Source of the DNA: Desulfovibrio sp. JC010
GTDB taxonomy: Bacteria; Desulfobacterota; Desulfovibrionia; Desulfovibrionales; Desulfovibrionaceae
Direction: 5' to 3'
NCBI RefSeq assembly: GCF_010470675.1
Contig: NZ_VOIQ01000006.1
Coordinates: 123,331-187,330, forward strand
Length of the DNA stretch: 64,000 nt
The stretch's first letter is position 1, and each line of letters opens with the position of its first letter. Positions 1-8,356 of the stretch are shown piece by piece. Made by a program: the position numbers and the translations under genes. The notes under the pieces are model-generated. The model was not told the DNA's origin. It worked only from the letters and a program-made list of their open reading frames with translations, and ran no database searches.

Positions 1-1068
1 AAGGGTAAAAGGTTTTTCACACCAAATAGCCTTAACACCGCTCTCAACAGCAAGTTCGACCAAAGCAGCTTGGTTCTCAGGGGGAGTCGCTATTGATACA
101 ATATCCAGATTGCCCTGTTCAAACATCCCGGCAGCGTCCGGAGTGATTATTTCGATCTGCAATTGATCTGAAAATTTTTCCAATAAATGGGAGGTGCTCT
201 CTGAGACAGCATGCAGCTTGGTTGAACCATGCCGGAGATATGCCGCGACATGCGTATTCACGGAAAAAGTTTTTTTCTTTAACTGGCTATCCAGAAAACC
301 CACCCGGCCCAGTCCGACAACTCCGGCCCTGTATTTCTTTTTTGTAAAAACAGTCGCTTTCTTTTTCAGCTCAGGTGTGCGTTCCAGAAAAGCAAACACA
401 TCGTCTATGGAAAAGTCATTATTCTCGTGATATATGCCTGCAAAAACCTCTTGAGCCACTTCCAGTTCTTGGGGGGTATCAATAGACAATTTGACCGGAG
501 GATACGGTATTTCCCCTTTCGGAAGCATTTTTTCCGCATAATAATCATCCGGTCTGGTATATAAAGGTTCCGTCACATGCTCGCGAATCCAGGGGTCGGA
601 ATATTTTTTTTCCACATCAAATAATGACTCAGCTTTAAATACTTCTATATCGAATCCACTGGGAAAATAGTCCGGGTCAAGTATGGCATAGTCAGCTCCG
701 GTGCTCTCCCGAAAGGCAATGATTTCATCCACCAGCTCATGATCAACCATAGGGCAATCGCCGGTGACATGGACGACAATGTCAAGATCCGCCATCTTCA
801 CAGCCCCGCACACTCGTCCCAGAACATCGTCCGCATCTCCCCGGAAACACAAATGCCCTCTTTTTTTAGCAGTCTCCTGAATCTGATCATCAGAATCATC
901 CTGAGTAGTGGCCACTATAATTTTAGAGACCGAGCGGCACCGCTCCAGCCGTATCAGCAAATGCTCAAGACTGGGGATACCCAGAATATCCGCCATGGAT
1001 TTTCCCGGCAGACGGCTGGAATTCATACGCGCGACAACGACTATGCCTACCTTTGATAATTCAGTCAT
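1..1068 (-). CDS. CMP-sugar cytidylyltransferase fused to Gfo/Idh/MocA oxidoreductase (partial, C-terminus off window)
   Basis: I translated the minus strand from the ATG at 1068 and found it open to the window edge, so 356 residues are visible. Residues 1-235 or so form an SpsF/PseF-type cytidylyltransferase, with ARMNSSRLPGK near residues 13-23 and VTGDCPMVD near 101-109. These are the CTP-binding and metal-binding signatures, and the family activates nonulosonic acids as CMP-sugars. A Rossmann start, GVVGLGRVG (249-257), then opens a second domain. The EKP motif typical of Gfo/Idh/MocA oxidoreductases lies at 351-353. The ATG lies two bases past the pseB stop, so the two are co-transcribed. 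The fusion suggests one protein that reduces or oxidises a sugar and also activates one. The exact substrate is not visible. Confidence 0.8.
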   Translation of the reverse strand, partial: MTELSKVGIVVVARMNSSRLPGKSMADILGIPSLEHLLIRLERCRSVSKIIVATTQDDSDDQIQETAKKRGHLCFRGDADDVLGRVCGAVKMADLDIVVHVTGDCPMVDHELVDEIIAFRESTGADYAILDPDYFPSGFDIEVFKAESLFDVEKKYSDPWIREHVTEPLYTRPDDYYAEKMLPKGEIPYPPVKLSIDTPQELEVAQEVFAGIYHENNDFSIDDVFAFLERTPELKKKATVFTKKKYRAGVVGLGRVGFLDSQLKKKTFSVNTHVAAYLRHGSTKLHAVSESTSHLLEKFSDQLQIEIITPDAAGMFEQGNLDIVSIATPPENQAALVELAVESGVKAIWCEKPFTL

Positions 1069-1070
1069 TA

Positions 1071-2054
1071 TTATATCTGCTTAAGGGTTTCTTTCAGCTC
1101 CTCCCCAGTCAAAAACCATTCGTTGGAATCTGAGGAATACTGAAAACCATCGCGAACTTTTGTACAAACACTTCCCTCATACCTTTTATTACAACCCTCA
1201 AAAATAGGATTGATCACATAGTAGTCTGAAAATTCATAGGTATTGCGGGACTCATCTTCAGGAATCATCACTTCGTGGAGCTTCTCTCCGGGCCTTATGC
1301 CGATGATATCAATCTTGCATTCCGGACAAATCGCCTTGGCTAGATCAACAATGTAGGTGCTGGGAATTTTAGGTATGAAGATTTCACCGCCTTGCATATC
1401 CGCAAGTCTGTTCAGTACAAACCTGACGGCCTGATCCAGAGTAATCCAAAACCGTGTCATCCGGGTATCTGTAACAGGAAGACGACCTGACTTGCTGCGC
1501 TCCCGGAATAAAGGAACCACACTCCCCCTGCTTCCAAGTACGTTTCCATATCTGACAACTGAAAATTTTGTCTTGTCATGGCCTACGTAAGCATTGCCCG
1601 CAACAAACAGCTTGTCGGAACACAGCTTCGTTGCCCCATACAAATTCACGGGGTTAACGGCTTTATCTGTTGAAAGAGCAATAACCTTTTCAACTTTCGT
1701 ATCAATGGCGGCATCAATAAGATTTGATGCTCCATTGATATTGGTTTTTATTGTCTCAATAGGATTATACTCAGCAGCAGGAACCTGCTTCAAGGCAGCA
1801 GCATGAATAACAATATTCACACCGTCAAGAGCCCGGTAAAGCCTTTTGGAATCTCTGACATCTCCAAGAAAAAAACGTAACCGTTGTTTCTGCTCAGGAC
1901 TGTAGCTGTTAGCCATTTCCCATTGCTTCAATTCATCCCTGCTAAAAATAATTATTTTTTTTACATTGGATTCTAAAAGCAGGATATCGATTAACGCTCT
2001 ACCAAAAGATCCTGTGCCCCCAGTTATCAATATAGTTTTTCCATCCAGCTTCAT
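1071..2054 (-). CDS. pseB: UDP-GlcNAc 4,6-dehydratase (5-inverting), PseB
   Basis: This is the first enzyme of the pseudaminic acid pathway. It converts UDP-GlcNAc to the UDP-4-keto-6-deoxy-L-sugar in the cytoplasm. It is a short-chain dehydrogenase with the NAD loop TGGTGSFG (11-18), STDKA (catalytic Asp-Lys near 130) and YGATK (Tyr 139, Lys 143). Stretches such as KQVPAAEYNPIETIKTN and NVLGSRGSVVPLF closely resemble Campylobacter PseB as I remember it. I chose the second ATG (2054) because GGAG sits 7 bases before it, whereas it is 1 base from the first ATG (2060). The length of 327 residues is normal for the family. Confidence 0.93.
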   Translation of the reverse strand: MKLDGKTILITGGTGSFGRALIDILLLESNVKKIIIFSRDELKQWEMANSYSPEQKQRLRFFLGDVRDSKRLYRALDGVNIVIHAAALKQVPAAEYNPIETIKTNINGASNLIDAAIDTKVEKVIALSTDKAVNPVNLYGATKLCSDKLFVAGNAYVGHDKTKFSVVRYGNVLGSRGSVVPLFRERSKSGRLPVTDTRMTRFWITLDQAVRFVLNRLADMQGGEIFIPKIPSTYIVDLAKAICPECKIDIIGIRPGEKLHEVMIPEDESRNTYEFSDYYVINPIFEGCNKRYEGSVCTKVRDGFQYSSDSNEWFLTGEELKETLKQI

Positions 2055-2096
2055 TTCCATTCTCCGAAGGCTGCATCCGGCAGCATTTTTTCTGAA

Positions 2097-3233
2097 TTAA
2101 GGCTCAAGACGTTTTAACTCAAACTCGAGAAAGTCCTGATTCCCCATATCTCTTTTTACTTCTACATTTTCACCCAGATATTTGGCGTAATGAAGAGCCT
2201 CCCGGGCAATGGCTTTTACTGCGTATTTGCTGTACCGACTCAGGTCATACTCAGAATCAAACTTACAGTTACAAACCGAGCAAAGAGGACCGTTGGTTTC
2301 TATACCCTCATATCGACGATTTAAGTGAGCATTGCGAAAATTGCGCATTTTTTCGCAGTTCCAAATATCCACAAGGCTGGACTTGTTTACATCCCCTACG
2401 GGAGCAACAACATTTACGTCTACTGGACAGGCAGTAACCAGCCCGTCCCAGTTAACTGTTAAATTTTCCCAGGGTATGCGGCATACCGGCCAGTCTTCTT
2501 TGGATTCAGGAGCCAGTTCAGCAAGATCTATTTCAGAAGAAGTCCCGGCCGAACCGCAAAGATTCAGCATCGGATTTATAAAAATTTTATCAACAGGAAG
2601 CTTTGAAAAATACTCTTTATACTCCTCAACATGATCCCAGTTGCGTTCCTGATGCACCATGGACATGCAGACATGGGTCTTGTGTTCATGCAACTCATTG
2701 AGTTGCATGAATCGCAGGATATTGCGCAAAGTAGGGTTGAAATCCGAACGAATCCTTATGGATTCGTATACATCCTTGTCTGCAGCATCAAAAGAAAAAA
2801 CAATCCTGTCCAACTCCATCTCGATCAGGGATTTTGCTTTTTCAGCATTCAGTTTGGTGGCATTAGTTATTAATGAAGTATACATCCCCCTGCTTTTTGC
2901 CATTCTTACCATTTCGAGAATAGCAGGATGCAACAAAGGTTCACCCTGAGTATCAAGAGTGACCGAGCATCCCAAGGGAGCGATTTCATCAAGGATGGAT
3001 CTATAAAGATCCATATCCATTATGCCTTGCTTACGTTTATAGGAGGGCTTTCCATTTTCATTAAGATGGTGGTGGCAATGGACACAGCGCAAATTACAGA
3101 TATTAGTTGGTTCAATATGGATTAACCGGGGAAAAAAAGGACTCTCTGAATCCGGGGAAGCAGAGTAAACAGCCTGATTTAAAAATCGTTCAACAACTTT
3201 TTCGAAGCCAGCTACAAGACTTTTATCACTCAT
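2097..3233 (-). CDS. Radical SAM/SPASM protein of the nonulosonic acid locus
   Basis: The protein has 378 residues. The radical SAM cluster motif CNLRCVHC gives Cys 46, 50 and 53. A C-terminal cysteine-rich region (CRIPW, then TACPVD, then CSVCNC near 316-322) fits a SPASM or twitch domain that binds further Fe-S clusters. A strong site, AAAGGAG, lies 5 bases before the ATG. It sits between the pseF-like and pseB genes in one operon, so it probably alters the sugar or a glycan-carrier intermediate by radical chemistry, for example epimerisation, deoxygenation or C-C bond formation. No substrate can be read from the sequence. Confidence 0.85.
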   Translation of the reverse strand: MSDKSLVAGFEKVVERFLNQAVYSASPDSESPFFPRLIHIEPTNICNLRCVHCHHHLNENGKPSYKRKQGIMDMDLYRSILDEIAPLGCSVTLDTQGEPLLHPAILEMVRMAKSRGMYTSLITNATKLNAEKAKSLIEMELDRIVFSFDAADKDVYESIRIRSDFNPTLRNILRFMQLNELHEHKTHVCMSMVHQERNWDHVEEYKEYFSKLPVDKIFINPMLNLCGSAGTSSEIDLAELAPESKEDWPVCRIPWENLTVNWDGLVTACPVDVNVVAPVGDVNKSSLVDIWNCEKMRNFRNAHLNRRYEGIETNGPLCSVCNCKFDSEYDLSRYSKYAVKAIAREALHYAKYLGENVEVKRDMGNQDFLEFELKRLEP

Positions 3234-3243
3234 AAAAACTCCT

Positions 3244-4017
3244 TTAGGAAATCAGGCCGTCACGTTTTAGTTCATTTAAATATGATTCATTTCTAGTGTA
3301 CTTTGAATTCAGCTTCGCAACATCCGGATTGTTTTCCAGCAATAGAACTATATCAGAACAAGAAAAGTAAGGGTTGGATGGGAACAGGTGCTCCAGCACT
3401 TCCCGGATGACAGTGAAGTCCTCAGGGTAGTCCACTGTAATGCGCAAGTCGCCTGCAACAGTATCACTATCATTCTGGTATGTTTTCTGTCTAATTCTGT
3501 CTGGGTGCAGGCTCATATAAGTAGTCACATGCTCTCTTTCAGATTCCGTCCGGGCCTCTCTGCATGCAAGGTCCAGTGCGGACCTGGAAAAGATTTCACA
3601 ATCCAGCCCGTGGGGAAAGTCATCTGATGTTCTGCAATATTCTAAATTTTCCGCATAATAATACTCTGCGATGTCGTCACAAATTTTGGGGTCGACGAGA
3701 GGGCAGTCTCCTGTAATCCGCATAATATGTTCGGAACCAAAGTGTTTTGCAGTATCGCCATAACGAAGCAGTACGTCACTTTCACTTCCCCTGAAATATT
3801 TTATATCATTTTTGGCAGCCCAATCGGCGACAATTTTGTCCTGCTCATTCGTCGAGGTTGATAAAATACAATGCCTTACAGACCTGCACCCTTCTAACCG
3901 CTTAAAAACATACCAGATCATGGGTTTTCCCATAATCTGCTGCATTATTTTACCCGGCAGCCTGGTAGATCCCATTCGTGCCTGAACAATTATATCCATA
4001 TTTTTAGGATATTTCAT
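3244..4017 (-). CDS. pseF: SpsF/PseF-type cytidylyltransferase
   Basis: It probably makes the CMP-activated nonulosonic acid from CTP. The family motifs VQARMGSTRLPGK near the N-terminus and ITGDCPLVDP near residue 100 are clear. It is the second such domain in the operon, since the leftmost gene carries another. The frame is open upstream to a TTG at 4032. I prefer the ATG at 4017 (MKYPKNMD), which has GAGGG two bases upstream. That spacing is short, so the start is uncertain, and MDIIVQAR a few codons later is also possible. The pseF symbol rests on context, because SpsF-like enzymes for other sugars look similar. Confidence 0.75.
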   Translation of the reverse strand: MKYPKNMDIIVQARMGSTRLPGKIMQQIMGKPMIWYVFKRLEGCRSVRHCILSTSTNEQDKIVADWAAKNDIKYFRGSESDVLLRYGDTAKHFGSEHIMRITGDCPLVDPKICDDIAEYYYAENLEYCRTSDDFPHGLDCEIFSRSALDLACREARTESEREHVTTYMSLHPDRIRQKTYQNDSDTVAGDLRITVDYPEDFTVIREVLEHLFPSNPYFSCSDIVLLLENNPDVAKLNSKYTRNESYLNELKRDGLIS

Positions 4018-4059
4018 AACCCTCACTACCAATTTAAAATTATGTCCTGCACATACAAC

Positions 4060-4737
4060 TTACCGACATATTTTGTAAAGCAATTGGAATGCTTCCGCGG
4101 CATGGCATCCCGACTGAGTCCCTCTGCGCGCGGCAAGATTTTCGATCATCTCCACACTTCGCGGGGCAGGATACTCCTGCAACTCGGAAGTATAGCATTT
4201 CATCGCCCGTATCTTTTGGGCCATGAAATCTTTAACATCTACAAATAATTGAGGATGAAAAGAGTCTGAAATATTCTGGAAATTCCATTCTGTTGATGAA
4301 AGGACCTCATAGGACCAGACTTCTTTTACACTGCTTCCAGCAAAAGGCCTGGCGGCAGTAACGGTAGCTCTGGAAGTGATGGAGTGATCAACATTGAGGT
4401 CGCCCTGAAAATGGGTATAAATAACAGAGGGTGCAAACAGCTCTATCTGCTTTTCAATGACCTTAATAATCTCAAGCAAAGAAACAGTATCCATTGCATT
4501 GTCAGGAAAGTCATAATGCTCCAGCTCCTCAACTCCGAGAACTGCAGCGGCTTCTTTGCTCTGTTTTCGCAAAAGGCCCAATTGCTCACTGTCGATAGCT
4601 CCACGCGCTCTCAAACCTCCGCCAAGTATTACAATACGGCAGACATCGCCCTTTGCAACATGCCGGGCTATGGTCGCACCGCATCCCAGAACCTCATCAT
4701 CCGGGTGTGCTGCTACAATCAAAGCCTTTTCATTCAC
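4060..4737 (-). CDS. PIG-L/LmbE-family N-deacetylase
   Basis: The protein has 225 residues and the zinc-binding signature AHPDDE (10-15) of the PIG-L family, which removes N-acetyl groups from amino sugars. A second metal motif, HFQGDLNVDH, follows near residues 108-117. The start is GTG (4735-4737), supported by AGGAG 7 bases upstream. In this locus it could deacetylate a 5- or 7-acetamido group and so open an amine for the formyltransferase or GNAT enzyme upstream in the operon. That role is inferred from neighbours. Confidence 0.85.
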   Translation of the reverse strand: MNEKALIVAAHPDDEVLGCGATIARHVAKGDVCRIVILGGGLRARGAIDSEQLGLLRKQSKEAAAVLGVEELEHYDFPDNAMDTVSLLEIIKVIEKQIELFAPSVIYTHFQGDLNVDHSITSRATVTAARPFAGSSVKEVWSYEVLSSTEWNFQNISDSFHPQLFVDVKDFMAQKIRAMKCYTSELQEYPAPRSVEMIENLAARRGTQSGCHAAEAFQLLYKICR

Positions 4738-4757
4738 GATGCATCTCCTTTCGTTAT

Positions 4758-5660
4758 TTAAATCTCGGCAGGATAAAAAGTATCAAAGATGTGACCGCAA
4801 TGCTCTCTAATATATTTTTTTTGTTCCGCATTAAACACCTGTTTGAGTTTATTATCCTTGTCCTTTGTTATTTCAGACCCCACATAGTCAACTCTTGCCA
4901 CCGGTTCGAATATCGGTTCGAGAATATGCTGGGACAGGCCGAGGAATGAAAACATCTCATTTCCGGTCTCAACTAAATTGTTGATAATGTCCTCATAGTG
5001 AATAACTTTAACATTCGGTAAATCTTTTATCTTCAACAGTGTTTTATAGAATTTCAAATACGTATGTACTGCGTGTGGAAGATCATATTGAGGTATAGAG
5101 CGATTATATATTGACGCAATATTTGTGTAAGGATTACGCACTACCATAATTGTTTTTGCATTTGGGTAAGCTGCTAAGACCCAACGAGCACAATGCGTAT
5201 TAGAAGGCGTTTTCTCACCATAACAGGTAATTTCTTCTGACAATTCTCCAGCCATTTGCAGCCAAAGCTCATCCAGCAGATTACGTATGGTCAGCGGCTT
5301 TGTTTTAGCTTTTTGCAATATGGGATAAGGATCTACCCGTTCTCGATATGTTTTCAGCCATGAGCCGTAAACCCCATCCCGAAGAGGAAGATCATATTGT
5401 ATATCCAAAAGCCAAAACATGACCATGGAAACAATATATTTTGTTTGCTGATAACTAAGCGGGACGTTTACGTCAGGTTTTTTGGGGTCAAGAGAACATT
5501 TTCTGGCCAGCATTTCATATGCGCGTTTTGTTTTTTGATAAAGCATGCTGTCAACAAGTATGTGCAAGTTCACGTGCTGGGAAAGCAAGTTGGAAATCAA
5601 AGTTGTACCACTTCTGGCTGGTCCAAAAATAAACATCCGATTCTTTTGCATGGTTCGCAT
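4758..5660 (-). CDS. Sulfotransferase family protein
   Basis: The protein has 300 residues. The PAPS 5'-phosphosulfate loop GPARSGTTLISN lies at 13-24, and the 3'-phosphate motif VRNPYTNIASIYNRS lies near 175-190. Both are signatures of PAPS-dependent sulfotransferases. This suggests that the surface glycan, or a lipid carrier, is sulfated. The gene lies between pseI and the PIG-L gene in the same direction. The start is uncertain: ATG codons at 5660 and 5651 are both possible, and neither has an ideal ribosome site. Confidence 0.82.
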   Translation of the reverse strand: MRTMQKNRMFIFGPARSGTTLISNLLSQHVNLHILVDSMLYQKTKRAYEMLARKCSLDPKKPDVNVPLSYQQTKYIVSMVMFWLLDIQYDLPLRDGVYGSWLKTYRERVDPYPILQKAKTKPLTIRNLLDELWLQMAGELSEEITCYGEKTPSNTHCARWVLAAYPNAKTIMVVRNPYTNIASIYNRSIPQYDLPHAVHTYLKFYKTLLKIKDLPNVKVIHYEDIINNLVETGNEMFSFLGLSQHILEPIFEPVARVDYVGSEITKDKDNKLKQVFNAEQKKYIREHCGHIFDTFYPAEI

Positions 5661-5662
5661 AC

Positions 5663-6727
5663 CTATAGTTGTCCATTACGGAGGTCGTCAGCTAAAAAAT
5701 TCCATGACAGCTGCTCCCTTTCCTCAACATCCACCGACAATTTCCGGCCAACCAGTTTCTCCATTTCAACAGGATGAATGCCGGTGTGCGGACGCTGCAA
5801 ATGCAGATCATCTTCGGAAAGGACTGTCCCCGCCTTCAACGGCCTCGCAGCCACAATACTTCGCCTGAAATCAAGACGGGCTTTGCACTCTTCCTCTCCC
5901 GGCGCAAAGGCACCGTTTCCAAGCATATCAACAGCACGATCCAGCCGGACACGCAATTCTTTTAACTCATCGGGAGTACAAGAAAAAGAATGATCCGGAC
6001 CCGGAAGGGTCCTATCTAAAGTAAAATGCTTTTCCACACAAACGGCACCAAGGGCGACAGCCAGTTCCGCAGCCTCAATCCCCATAGTATGGTCAGAATA
6101 ACCCACAACTTTGCCGAATTTCTTCTTAAGCGACTTGATGCGTAAAAGATTCCCCTGGTTCAATGGTGTCGGATATAGGGATACGCAATGCAGCAGCATG
6201 ACATCGACAGCAGCAAGTTCATCAAGTGCTTTTTCGATTTCCCACTCCTCAGCCATTCCTGTTGATAGTATCACAGGCTGCCCCAGGGTAGCTATGTGTT
6301 TTAAAAGCGGGTAATTTATAAGATCTTCCGAGGCCAATTTTATAGCCGAGACTCCCATTTCCACAAGAAGGTTGGCCGAGGCTTTGTCCGCCGCTGAAGA
6401 AAGAAAATCAACCCCTTTTGACTCAGCATAATTTTTAAGATCCATGTGCCATTCAACCGGCAGTTCCAAACGCTTGAACATGTCATACATCGACTCACGC
6501 ACGACTACGCCGTTTTCTTCATAAGAATACAAAAGATCTTTATCTGACATGAATTCATCTGCTTTAAAACTCTGGAATTTTACAGCATCAGCACCGGCTC
6601 CAACTGCCGCATCTATTGTTTCCAGAGCTAACGCATAATCACCGCCATGGTTGATTCCTATCTCAGCGATAAGATATACGGGACCGCTTTTCCTATCTTC
6701 AATTTCGAAATGTAGTTTATTTTTCAT
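5663..6727 (-). CDS. pseI: Nonulosonic acid synthase (NeuB/PseI/LegI family)
   Basis: It condenses a 6-carbon amino sugar with phosphoenolpyruvate to make the 9-carbon acid. The N-terminal TIM-barrel part has AEIGINHGGD near residue 21, AVKFQSFKADEF, SDHTMGIEA and EKHFTLDR. The C-terminal 60 residues or so form an antifreeze-like SAF domain (VAARPLKAGTVLSEDDL). The length of 354 is typical. The GINHGG and GPDHSFS motifs look more like NeuB/LegI than classical PseI, although the neighbours pseB and pseG point to the pseudaminic route. The ATG overlaps the end of the WbqC-like gene by 11 bases. Confidence 0.87.
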   Translation of the reverse strand: MKNKLHFEIEDRKSGPVYLIAEIGINHGGDYALALETIDAAVGAGADAVKFQSFKADEFMSDKDLLYSYEENGVVVRESMYDMFKRLELPVEWHMDLKNYAESKGVDFLSSAADKASANLLVEMGVSAIKLASEDLINYPLLKHIATLGQPVILSTGMAEEWEIEKALDELAAVDVMLLHCVSLYPTPLNQGNLLRIKSLKKKFGKVVGYSDHTMGIEAAELAVALGAVCVEKHFTLDRTLPGPDHSFSCTPDELKELRVRLDRAVDMLGNGAFAPGEEECKARLDFRRSIVAARPLKAGTVLSEDDLHLQRPHTGIHPVEMEKLVGRKLSVDVEEREQLSWNFLADDLRNGQL

Positions 6728-7508
6728 GATCTGACCTGCGGGTATAAACTATTGGTGTTTCGGATTTATTGACGGCGTCTAACAATTCACTTCTGGTAAC
6801 ATTGTCTGACCGGAGAATCTCTAAACTGTTTTTTCCTGCATTCATCAGCACATCAAGTGTTGAAAGATTGCTTTCGAATTCACCGAACAGTTGATCATAG
6901 CGCGGATGGACATAATCCTGAAAGTGGAGGCTGATCCCTTTTCTGAAAAAAGAGTCGCAATCAATATAATCCTTTCCATGCATGCCCAAAACACAGATGT
7001 TCCCGTTCAGCTTCAGGCAATGATCCAGAACAAGGTCGGACTTCACTCCCTGGAAACCAAATTCGCTCGCTATGACAAGTTCGGTTTCCAGTCCCAGATA
7101 TCCCAGCATATATTTAAGAATTTCATAATTTAACTCATGCAGCCATTCCCATTTTTTATTCAGGAAAAGATTTTCAATAAACTCTGCGTGCTCGGAGTAA
7201 AAAGGAGCCCTTGCATAACATGAGCGGATGGAAAGATAGTGTTTTTTTTGCCAGTGACTTGATGCTTCTATGTCACCTTCTGATTGAATTTTTATGTCAC
7301 GGATTATTTTGCTTTTTGATTTTTTTAAACTTACGGGAACAGTCAGCCGCACCGGACCATGCCCGCCCTTAATGTAATTGCGATTATTCCAGTCCTGCTG
7401 CAGATATTGAACATCATCCATAACCACAAATATATCCGCCAGCGCCACTTTATGAAAAAAACCGAGCCAGGGCATGTATACCGGTTGGTGGCCTGAAATA
7501 ATTTTCAT
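6717..7508 (-). CDS. WbqC-like family protein
   Basis: The protein has 263 residues. Its start, MKIISGHQPVYMPWLGFF, followed by DDVQYLQQDWNNRNYIKG, is the signature of the WbqC-like family found in O-antigen and glycan loci, some of whose members are thought to modify glycan sugars. The ATG at 7508 overlaps the amidohydrolase stop as ATGA, a usual sign of translational coupling, so I preferred it to the ATG three codons upstream. Its biochemical role is not established in the family as I know it. Here it may transfer an acyl or amino-acyl group to the sugar. Confidence 0.8.
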   Translation of the reverse strand: MKIISGHQPVYMPWLGFFHKVALADIFVVMDDVQYLQQDWNNRNYIKGGHGPVRLTVPVSLKKSKSKIIRDIKIQSEGDIEASSHWQKKHYLSIRSCYARAPFYSEHAEFIENLFLNKKWEWLHELNYEILKYMLGYLGLETELVIASEFGFQGVKSDLVLDHCLKLNGNICVLGMHGKDYIDCDSFFRKGISLHFQDYVHPRYDQLFGEFESNLSTLDVLMNAGKNSLEILRSDNVTRSELLDAVNKSETPIVYTRRSDHEK

Positions 7509-8356
7509 ATCTCCCATCCCAGAAAACGCATAAGGTTACCGTAAAAAAATTTTTCGCGTGTATCTGTATCCATTGGGAGATCTTTGCAATCATTTACCAC
7601 AGAGAACATGTCATTCTCCATATTAAATGGAAAATCCGTTGCAAAAGAAACAGCGTCCGCTCCGATACTTTGCTGGGCAAAGGAAATCATTTGCGGCGTA
7701 GCAGACACAGAGCCCAGAAAAAGAAGATTTTTCAATGCCGGTTTTATGGGGGCGTGGAGGGCATATAAACACAAAAGACCGCCTAAATGCGGGCAGAATA
7801 TTTTCAATTCGGGGTGGCGTCTGGCAACTTCAAGCAAGGAATATGCGGTATCGGAGTCCTGCGGATTTAAAAAAAGATGGTCAGTATGAGACATCAAAAC
7901 CAAACCTTCCTTTTCCATCAGGGCTAAAGCCGGCTCTAAAATAGATGAGTCCAGTCTATAGCCATGCCATGAAGGGATAACCTTTATTCCCGTAAAACCG
8001 TAAGTTTCTTTAAGCCGGAGTACCGCATGCTCGGGAACTTCTGATTCAGGGGGGGGGAGTATACCCAGTCCCTTGAATTTTTTACTGTTCCGGGCACAAA
8101 CCTGCGCAACATACTCATTATTCCGTTCACAACGTTGAGCACTTTTCCAAGGCAGTCCCATAATCACGGCTCCGTCCACGCCGACCCGCTCCATTTCAGC
8201 CAATAATCCTTCCTCATGGGCTCCGGCAAGAGCCTTGTCCCTCTGGGGGTGTTCATACATTGCCGGAAGGATTATATTTTCAGTGCTTTCAGGCGCATAG
8301 GCATCCGTGCACCACTCAGGAGGGAGCGTATGCACTTCAGCATCGAGTATTCTCAT
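7505..8356 (-). CDS. Amidohydrolase-family (TIM-barrel) metal-dependent hydrolase
   Basis: The protein has 283 residues of the amidohydrolase-2 type. It shows MSHTDH, IFCPHLGG and ATDFPFN in the order expected for metal-binding His and Asp residues of this fold. The usual N-terminal HxH is reduced (DAEVHTLPP), so the metal site may be unusual. I chose the ATG at 8356 because GGAG lies about 7 bases upstream and TAATG overlaps the pseG stop. It may remove an acyl or amide group from a nonulosonic acid precursor. That is inference from the operon. Confidence 0.75.
   Translation of the reverse strand: MRILDAEVHTLPPEWCTDAYAPESTENIILPAMYEHPQRDKALAGAHEEGLLAEMERVGVDGAVIMGLPWKSAQRCERNNEYVAQVCARNSKKFKGLGILPPPESEVPEHAVLRLKETYGFTGIKVIPSWHGYRLDSSILEPALALMEKEGLVLMSHTDHLFLNPQDSDTAYSLLEVARRHPELKIFCPHLGGLLCLYALHAPIKPALKNLLFLGSVSATPQMISFAQQSIGADAVSFATDFPFNMENDMFSVVNDCKDLPMDTDTREKFFYGNLMRFLGWEI

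Noticed and set aside
739-1056. Plus-strand open frame of 105 codons at the left end
   Set aside because: It overlaps the cytidylyltransferase domain read on the minus strand, which has conserved motifs. The plus-strand product has no sign of a real protein.
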